Assembly: GCA_016932295.1 (NCBI GenBank)
Contig: JAFGDC010000258.1
Location: forward strand, 1 to 19,360
Reading direction: 5' to 3'
DNA length: 19,360 bases
Origin: a candidate division CSSED10-310 bacterium
Lineage (GTDB): Bacteria; CSSED10-310; JAFGDC01
Made by a program: the position numbers and the translations under genes
Notes under the pieces: model-generated
Database searches by the model: none
What the model was told of the DNA's origin: nothing
Seen by the model: only the letters and a program-made list of their open reading frames with translations
Shown: one piece after another, positions 15,359-19,360 of the stretch
Numbering within the stretch: the stretch's first letter is position 1
Layout: each line of letters opens with the position of its first letter

Positions 15359-16798
15359 TTATCCTTTCACCACGCCCAACGGCCGCAATCTCGCCACCAG
15401 CCGCGAGATACCAGCGCCGTGCACGACCGCTACCACCTTGCTCACATCCTTGTAGGCATGCGGCAATTCCTCCAACAGCGTCCGCTTGGTGGCGGCTTTG
15501 GCAATGACACCGTAACGGGCGATTTCCCGTTCCACGGCACCGCCCCTCACCGAGCGCACCGCCGCGGCACGGCTCAAAACCCGCCCGGCACCGTGACATG
15601 TGCTGCCAAAGGTCTGCTCCATCGCGGTCTTCGTACCGGCCAGCACGTACGATGCCCTGCCCATATCACCCGGAACCAACACCGGCTGGCCCACCGCGCG
15701 ATACTCGACAGGCAGCTCCTCGCGCCCGGGACCGAAGGCCCGTGTTGCTCCCTTACGATGCACCGCAACCTCGACTGGACGTCCCTGAAAGCTATGCCGC
15801 TCGATTTTCACGATATTATGAGCCACATCATACACAAGTTCAAGTCCAAGTTGCCGCTCCGTGGCGGCGAAGATCTTGGTTATGGCGCGACGCAGCAGAT
15901 GGGTCATGCACTGCCTGTTCGACCAGGCATAATTGGCCGCACATTTCATCTGACCCAAATATCTCCTGCCTTCGGGGGACTGTACCGGAGCGCAGGCCAG
16001 TTGGCGGTCCGCCAAAACGATGCCATGGCGCCTGGCAGCCCGGGTCATGTCCTGCAAGGCATCCGCGCACACCTGGTGACCGAAGCCCCTTGAACCGGAA
16101 TGAATCATCACCGCGACCGCACCCGCGGTCAGACCATATGCCGCCGCCGCCACATCATCGAAAATTTCCTCAATCACCTGGAATTCGATAAAGTGATTGC
16201 CAGAACCAAGCGTGCCCTGCTGATTGATCCCGCGCGTGCGCGCCTCGCGCGATATACTGCCCGGATCGGCGCCCTGAAAGCAGCCGGACTCCTCCGTGCG
16301 CCGCAGATCGGTTTCAGTCCCATATCCGCGGCTCACCGCCCATCCCGCGCCCTGCACCATCACCTCGTCCAGTTCCCCCGCGCCCAGCGATATCCTGCCA
16401 CGAGAACCTACACCGTGAGGGATCAGTGCAGCCACCTCGGTCAACAACAGGTCCAATTTTGGGGTCACTTCAGGCAGGGTCAATCCGGTTCTGACCATCC
16501 GGACCCCGCAATTGATATCGAATCCGACACCACCTGGTGAAATGACGCCGGTGTGGACATCCGAGGCCAGCACGCCACCGATTGGCAAGCCATAGCCATA
16601 ATGAATATCGGGCATCGCCAGCGCGTATCCGACAACTCCCGGCAGCGTCGCGGAATTCTTCACCTGCCGCAATGAACCATCCTCCGCCGCCGCTGCGATG
16701 ATGGCATCATCCGCGTAGATCAGGCCGTCGACGTTCATGCCCGCCTCTCGCGGCAGCAGCCACCGATAGGCATCTACTTTCTGAACGGACTCCTTCAT
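15359..16798 (-). CDS. rtcB: RNA-splicing/repair ligase RtcB
   Basis: RtcB joins RNA 2',3'-cyclic phosphate or 3'-phosphate ends to 5'-OH ends, using GTP and Mn2+. The 479-residue protein is full length, of the archaeal/eukaryotic-like long type. Family motifs are AMPDIHYGYGLPIGG (61-75), the metal site Asp94 and Cys97 in GFDINCGVR, His202 in GSGNHF, His233 in MIHSGSRGFGHQ, His327 in YDVAHNIVK, and the guanylylated His402 in STCHGAGR. The start ATG lies 9 nt after the archease stop, with AGGGTG as ribosome binding site. Linkage to archease, the RtcB activator, supports a true ligase. RtcB acts in tRNA splicing in archaea and animals, and in RNA repair in bacteria. Confidence 0.97.
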   Translation of the reverse strand: MKESVQKVDAYRWLLPREAGMNVDGLIYADDAIIAAAAEDGSLRQVKNSATLPGVVGYALAMPDIHYGYGLPIGGVLASDVHTGVISPGGVGFDINCGVRMVRTGLTLPEVTPKLDLLLTEVAALIPHGVGSRGRISLGAGELDEVMVQGAGWAVSRGYGTETDLRRTEESGCFQGADPGSISREARTRGINQQGTLGSGNHFIEFQVIEEIFDDVAAAAYGLTAGAVAVMIHSGSRGFGHQVCADALQDMTRAARRHGIVLADRQLACAPVQSPEGRRYLGQMKCAANYAWSNRQCMTHLLRRAITKIFAATERQLGLELVYDVAHNIVKIERHSFQGRPVEVAVHRKGATRAFGPGREELPVEYRAVGQPVLVPGDMGRASYVLAGTKTAMEQTFGSTCHGAGRVLSRAAAVRSVRGGAVEREIARYGVIAKAATKRTLLEELPHAYKDVSKVVAVVHGAGISRLVARLRPLGVVKG

Positions 16799-16807
16799 GA
16801 AAGCACC

Positions 16808-17272
16808 CTATACATCCAGGATCACTTCCGCCACCCACCCATCTCCAGATTCCTCCACCCGCAATCGGTGATAGGTGACTGCCTTGATTTCCGTCTCCAG
16901 GAAATGCCGATGCAAATCGAAGCGTTCACCTCTGCAGCGGGCCTGCATTTCCCGCTCCTGCACGCGGCAACTGAATTCTGCGTAGAGCATCCCTTCCCCA
17001 TCGAATTCGTACAACAACCGCTGCAGCCAAGCCACCAGCAGGGTTTCACGGTCCTCGGCCCGCACGGTGATCAACCGTTCAACGACAGCACACACGACAG
17101 CATCGCCTCGCATAACCGCCAACAATCCGACCGCAGCACGTTCGAATAACTGGTCGAGAGTGGCGGCGTCCACATGCAGACCCACGTCAGCAGTGGTTTC
17201 GATAATGCTTACTCCCGGCGCCACCTCACCAGGATCACCATCGTCCTCAATACTGCCGCCGTCCGCTTGCAT
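16808..17272 (-). CDS. Archease, RtcB activator
   Basis: Archease promotes guanylylation and turnover of RtcB. From the ATG at 17272 the protein has 154 residues, close to the family size. Motifs seen are TADVGLHVDAATLDQLFERAA, DRETLLVAWLQRLLYEFD, GERFDLHRHFLETEIKAVTYH and the end WVAEVILDV, with the C-terminal Asp of the metal site and the first Asp of TADVG present. The usual His before TADVG is replaced by Thr (ETTADVG). The frame remains open to 17356, but that start would overlap the DUF2062 gene and add a tail that archeases lack; the 17272 start sits 7 nt after that gene's stop. It is directly followed by rtcB. Confidence 0.9.
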   Translation of the reverse strand: MQADGGSIEDDGDPGEVAPGVSIIETTADVGLHVDAATLDQLFERAAVGLLAVMRGDAVVCAVVERLITVRAEDRETLLVAWLQRLLYEFDGEGMLYAEFSCRVQEREMQARCRGERFDLHRHFLETEIKAVTYHRLRVEESGDGWVAEVILDV

Positions 17273-17279
17273 AAACCAC

Positions 17280-17900
17280 TTACCTACAGACGCATGACCT
17301 GTCCACTGATTCTTCAGTACCAGCCACCCCGTCATCACGGGCCTGGTCCCAGTCACTGCTTTGCCCGACCTCGACCGGATCGCTGCGCCTGGATCTCCTG
17401 ACCTGACGGATCGCGCTGCCCACCAGCTTGTAAGCGATCACGCCAGCCAGTGCGCTCACCACCATGCTCCCCACTATGAAGGGCAGGAGCACATCCATGA
17501 AACCTTGCCAGGTCGTGAATAGATGAAGCATCTCCGACAAGGAGCGCGGAAAGCTGTCGTGCAGCTTGTCCCAATTGCCGAACAGGGTCTCACCGAGCGC
17601 GAACGCGAACGGATAGATCACCAGGGCTACCCAGGGCAGATTGATCATGGAACCCAGGATGGCAGCCACCGCATTCAACTTCAGCAACGGGATGAGGATG
17701 ATTATAGTGATGGTATGGGTGCCGTAGAAAGGGGTCATGCTGATGAAGACGCCCGTGGCAAAACTGAAGGCGATCCAGTCCGGATCACCGTCCAGATGGA
17801 GAACGCGGTTCACGTAATATTTCATACGTCTGAACACGCCCTTCTCCTCGCACGCCGGCAATGCCGGCAGTCTGCTTCTCAGGTTTTTCAGCTTGCCCAT
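17280..17900 (-). CDS. DUF2062 membrane protein
   Basis: The 206-residue integral membrane protein carries a DUF2062 domain: DWIAFSFATGVFISMTPFYG (41-60), an amphipathic THTITIII segment, ILGSMINLPWVALVIYPFAF (81-100) and GFMDVLLPFIVGSMVVSALAGVIAYKLV (133-160) in shorter conserved pieces. Three to four membrane helices are expected. The function of DUF2062 proteins is not known. The start ATG has GGGGGAGG a few bases upstream and a sigma-70 promoter at 17941-17967. The gene is the first of the operon with archease, rtcB and the HEAT/TPR protein, which makes a link to RNA repair or to a membrane step plausible, but that is inference. The C-terminal tail is charged and Asp/Arg-rich. Confidence 0.85.
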   Translation of the reverse strand: MGKLKNLRSRLPALPACEEKGVFRRMKYYVNRVLHLDGDPDWIAFSFATGVFISMTPFYGTHTITIIILIPLLKLNAVAAILGSMINLPWVALVIYPFAFALGETLFGNWDKLHDSFPRSLSEMLHLFTTWQGFMDVLLPFIVGSMVVSALAGVIAYKLVGSAIRQVRRSRRSDPVEVGQSSDWDQARDDGVAGTEESVDRSCVCR

Positions 17901-17940
17901 TCAGCCTCCCCCGCTTATCGCTCTTAAAAAGCCTTATTAA

Positions 17941-17967
17941 ATAATATATTAGTAGCCAGTTTGTCAA
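17941..17967 (-). promoter_or_regulatory. Sigma-70 promoter of the DUF2062-archease-rtcB operon
   Basis: On the minus strand there is TTGACA (17967-17962), a 15-bp spacer and TATTAT (17946-17941). A weaker TTATTT at 17-bp spacing is an alternative -10. The leader would be about 34 nt. Confidence 0.65.
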
Positions 17968-18096
17968 ATACTATCATCATCTCGAATCCGTGCACGGGTT
18001 TGTCATGTACAGCGTTTGGCCGCCTTTCAGAGGTCCATGACGGGTGACGGCGGCCACCGCGGTGACCGTCATTACCACCCATCCCGCCTGATTCGG

Positions 18097-18168
18097 CAAA
18101 CCACTCTCCAAACCACTCTCCAAACCACTCCCCAAACCACTCCCCAAACCACTCCCCAAACAACTCCC
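18097..18168. repeat. Six-copy 12-bp tandem repeat with G-quadruplex potential on the minus strand
   Basis: The units are CAAACCACTCTC (two copies), CAAACCACTCCC (three copies) and CAAACAACTCCC, contiguous from 18097 to 18168. The plus strand has no G in this stretch. On the minus strand four GGGG runs (18166-18169, 18154-18157, 18142-18145, 18130-18133) are spaced by 8-nt loops. It lies between two divergent promoters and outside any supported gene. Confidence 0.85.
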
Positions 18169-18371
18169 CAAGCCTCGCGACCTCACCCGCCCACCTGCTC
18201 CCCGATCCTTTACTCTCATCTCACCTCAAAACGAGCGGAGGGCTGGTTCCATTTCATGACAAGCCGCCGATCAAACCCCGGGATACCACATGATGAGGCT
18301 TTGGCCGAGGGGACGGACCGGCCGGCCACAAGGCGCATCAGCGGCTGCAAACGGGGAATTCCACAAGGGTG

Positions 18372-18400
18372 TTGACGCGACATGGTGATGGGATAATAAT
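18372..18400 (+). promoter_or_regulatory. Sigma-70 promoter of fmdB-grpE
   Basis: TTGACG (18372-18377), a 17-bp spacer and AATAAT (18395-18400). The leader is about 43 nt to the fmdB-like start. No CIRCE-type HrcA operator was seen. Confidence 0.6.
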
Positions 18401-18449
18401 TATTGGTTCGAGGATGGTTTAAGGATAGCTCGAGGCTGAGGAGGGAACC

Positions 18450-18767
18450 ATGCCCATTTATGAGTACAAGTGCCGAAATTGCGGTAATCGGTTTGAATTG
18501 ATGCAAACCTTCTCTGCCGGCAAGACCGCCACCTGTCCGAAATGCGGGCAGGAAGGGCACCGAACGATCTCCCTGACGGGTTTTATCCTCAAGGGATCGG
18601 GCTGGTATGTCACCGACCACCCCTCCAAGGACAGAAAGCGCGGCCTGGCGGCGGAAGGAACCGACACCGGCACCGGAGATGGGTCGGGCACGAATACCGG
18701 TGGCGCCGATGGCGCTGCCGTAAAGACCACTGCCAAGACGGCGACGGACAGCGGTTCATCCACCTGA
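18450..18767 (+). CDS. FmdB-family zinc-ribbon protein
   Basis: The 105-residue protein starts with MPIYEYKCRNCGNRFELMQ, typical of the FmdB/CxxC_CxxC_SSSS family, and has a zinc ribbon with Cys8-x2-Cys11 and Cys29-x2-Cys32. GFILKGSGWYVTD follows, the usual end of the conserved domain. The C-terminal third is a low-complexity Gly/Thr/Asp/Ala/Ser-rich tail, likely disordered. FmdB was named as a possible regulator in methylotrophs, but the function of most members is unknown. GAGGAGGG lies just upstream of the ATG. The gene is 39 bp before grpE and shares its promoter. Confidence 0.9.
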   Translation: MPIYEYKCRNCGNRFELMQTFSAGKTATCPKCGQEGHRTISLTGFILKGSGWYVTDHPSKDRKRGLAAEGTDTGTGDGSGTNTGGADGAAVKTTAKTATDSGSST

Positions 18768-18806
18768 AGACGACTCGAGGCATGAGTGAATTCACGGAGG
18801 TGAAGC

Positions 18807-19360
18807 ATGAGCAATGACCGTAACGATCTTACCGATCATGACGAGGTCAGCGGCAAACAAGGGAAATCGGTTCCACCAAGCGGGGAGGACAGCTTCTTGA
18901 GCGATGATGCGGAATCACCTTCGACCTGCATTGATCAGGAGCCGGAGGTGTTGCCTCAGGACGGCGAAGCGCCAACACCCACTGGCGCCGACCAGGAGTT
19001 GGCGGTGTTGAAAGCCGAGATGGCGGGTTATATCGATGCGCTGCAACGTCTGAAGGCAGAATTCGACAACTACCGCAAACGCATGACACGCGAGCGCGCG
19101 GAAATCCTTCGGTCCCTGAGGGAATCGCTGGTGCTGCTCTTTCTGCCCATCCGGGACAACCTTGAACGGGCGATTGCAGCGGCTGGGGAGGCATCCGACC
19201 AGGCGGTGGTCGATGGCATGAAGATGATCGATCAGCAATTCGAAAGCGTGCTGAACGAGTTGGGCGTGAAAAAGATCGCCGTTACCGGCGCACCTTTCGA
19301 TCCTAACCTGCACAACGCGGTATTGACCCAATCCCAGGATGGGGTGGAGGCAGGGATGGT
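18807..19360 (+). CDS. grpE: Nucleotide exchange factor GrpE, C-terminus cut by window edge
   Basis: GrpE releases ADP from DnaK in the Hsp70 cycle. The visible 184 codons begin with an acidic, disordered N-terminus of about 60 residues, then a long coiled-coil helix (ELAVLKAEMAGYIDALQRL, FDNYRKRMTRERAE), the family block FLPIRDNLERAI, and the start of the C-terminal beta domain (VTGAPFDPNLHNAV). The end of the protein lies outside the window. The ATG at 18807 has GGAGG in ACGGAGGTG upstream. In many bacteria grpE follows hrcA; here it follows an fmdB-like gene. Confidence 0.95.
   Translation, partial: MSNDRNDLTDHDEVSGKQGKSVPPSGEDSFLSDDAESPSTCIDQEPEVLPQDGEAPTPTGADQELAVLKAEMAGYIDALQRLKAEFDNYRKRMTRERAEILRSLRESLVLLFLPIRDNLERAIAAAGEASDQAVVDGMKMIDQQFESVLNELGVKKIAVTGAPFDPNLHNAVLTQSQDGVEAGM

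Larger units (their letters stand above)
17901..18449. other. Divergent intergenic region between DUF2062 and fmdB-like genes (549 bp)
   Basis: It holds the minus-strand operon promoter, the 12-bp tandem repeat and the fmdB-grpE promoter. Short frames across the repeat encode Gly-Glu-Trp-Phe, Gly-Leu-Gly-Ser or Thr-Thr-Pro-Gln repeats depending on frame, which marks them as artefacts of the repeat. Confidence 0.55.

Noticed and set aside
18097..18168. Possible CRISPR array
   Set aside because: The units are 12 bp and contiguous, without spacers, and there are no cas genes.
17924..18375. Short frames encoding GEWF, GLGS or TTPQ repeats
   Set aside because: They are simply the 12-bp DNA repeat read in different frames, cross the promoter region and lack ribosome binding sites.

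Overview
The window comes from a bacterial chromosome with roughly 55-60% GC by eye, strong AGGAGG-type ribosome binding sites and recognisable sigma-70 promoters. The set of housekeeping genes (rpoD, HU, lepB, grpE, rpiB, rtcB), a PC4-type DNA-binding protein and several radical SAM enzymes fits a free-living Gram-negative-type bacterium, perhaps a deltaproteobacterial or little-cultured lineage. The sequence alone does not fix the phylum. I see no phage, transposon, tRNA, rRNA or CRISPR array.

Left part (1-6504). A secreted-protein gene runs off the left edge on the minus strand. Its promoter sits so close to the ATG that the mRNA may be leaderless. The rpoD gene is transcribed the other way, and its putative promoter lies between two 12-bp inverted-repeat arms. 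Three radical SAM genes follow rpoD with almost no gaps (B12-binding-type, SPASM-type, B12-binding-type), so they are probably read on the rpoD transcript. Their substrate is unknown.

Middle part (6505-10549). Two small DNA-binding proteins, a PC4-family protein and HU, each have a clear sigma-70 promoter, and HU ends in a strong intrinsic terminator. A convergent rpiB encodes an enzyme with Asp at the usual catalytic Cys position and a C-terminal extension. After a 656-bp gap comes a two-gene cassette of a MraZ-like protein and a divergent FtsZ/tubulin-like GTPase. No other division or cell-wall gene is next to it. This is the strongest candidate for an undescribed system here.

Right part (10738-19360). 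lepB (minus) and a stand-alone PEP-utilising mobile-domain protein (plus) diverge from back-to-back promoters. A tight minus-strand operon encodes a DUF2062 membrane protein, archease, the RNA ligase RtcB and a membrane protein with HEAT-like and TPR parts, which suggests an RNA-repair operon with a membrane-anchored partner. A 549-bp gap holds the operon promoter, a G-free (plus strand) 12-bp tandem repeat with G-quadruplex potential on the minus strand, and the promoter of fmdB-grpE. grpE is cut by the right edge.
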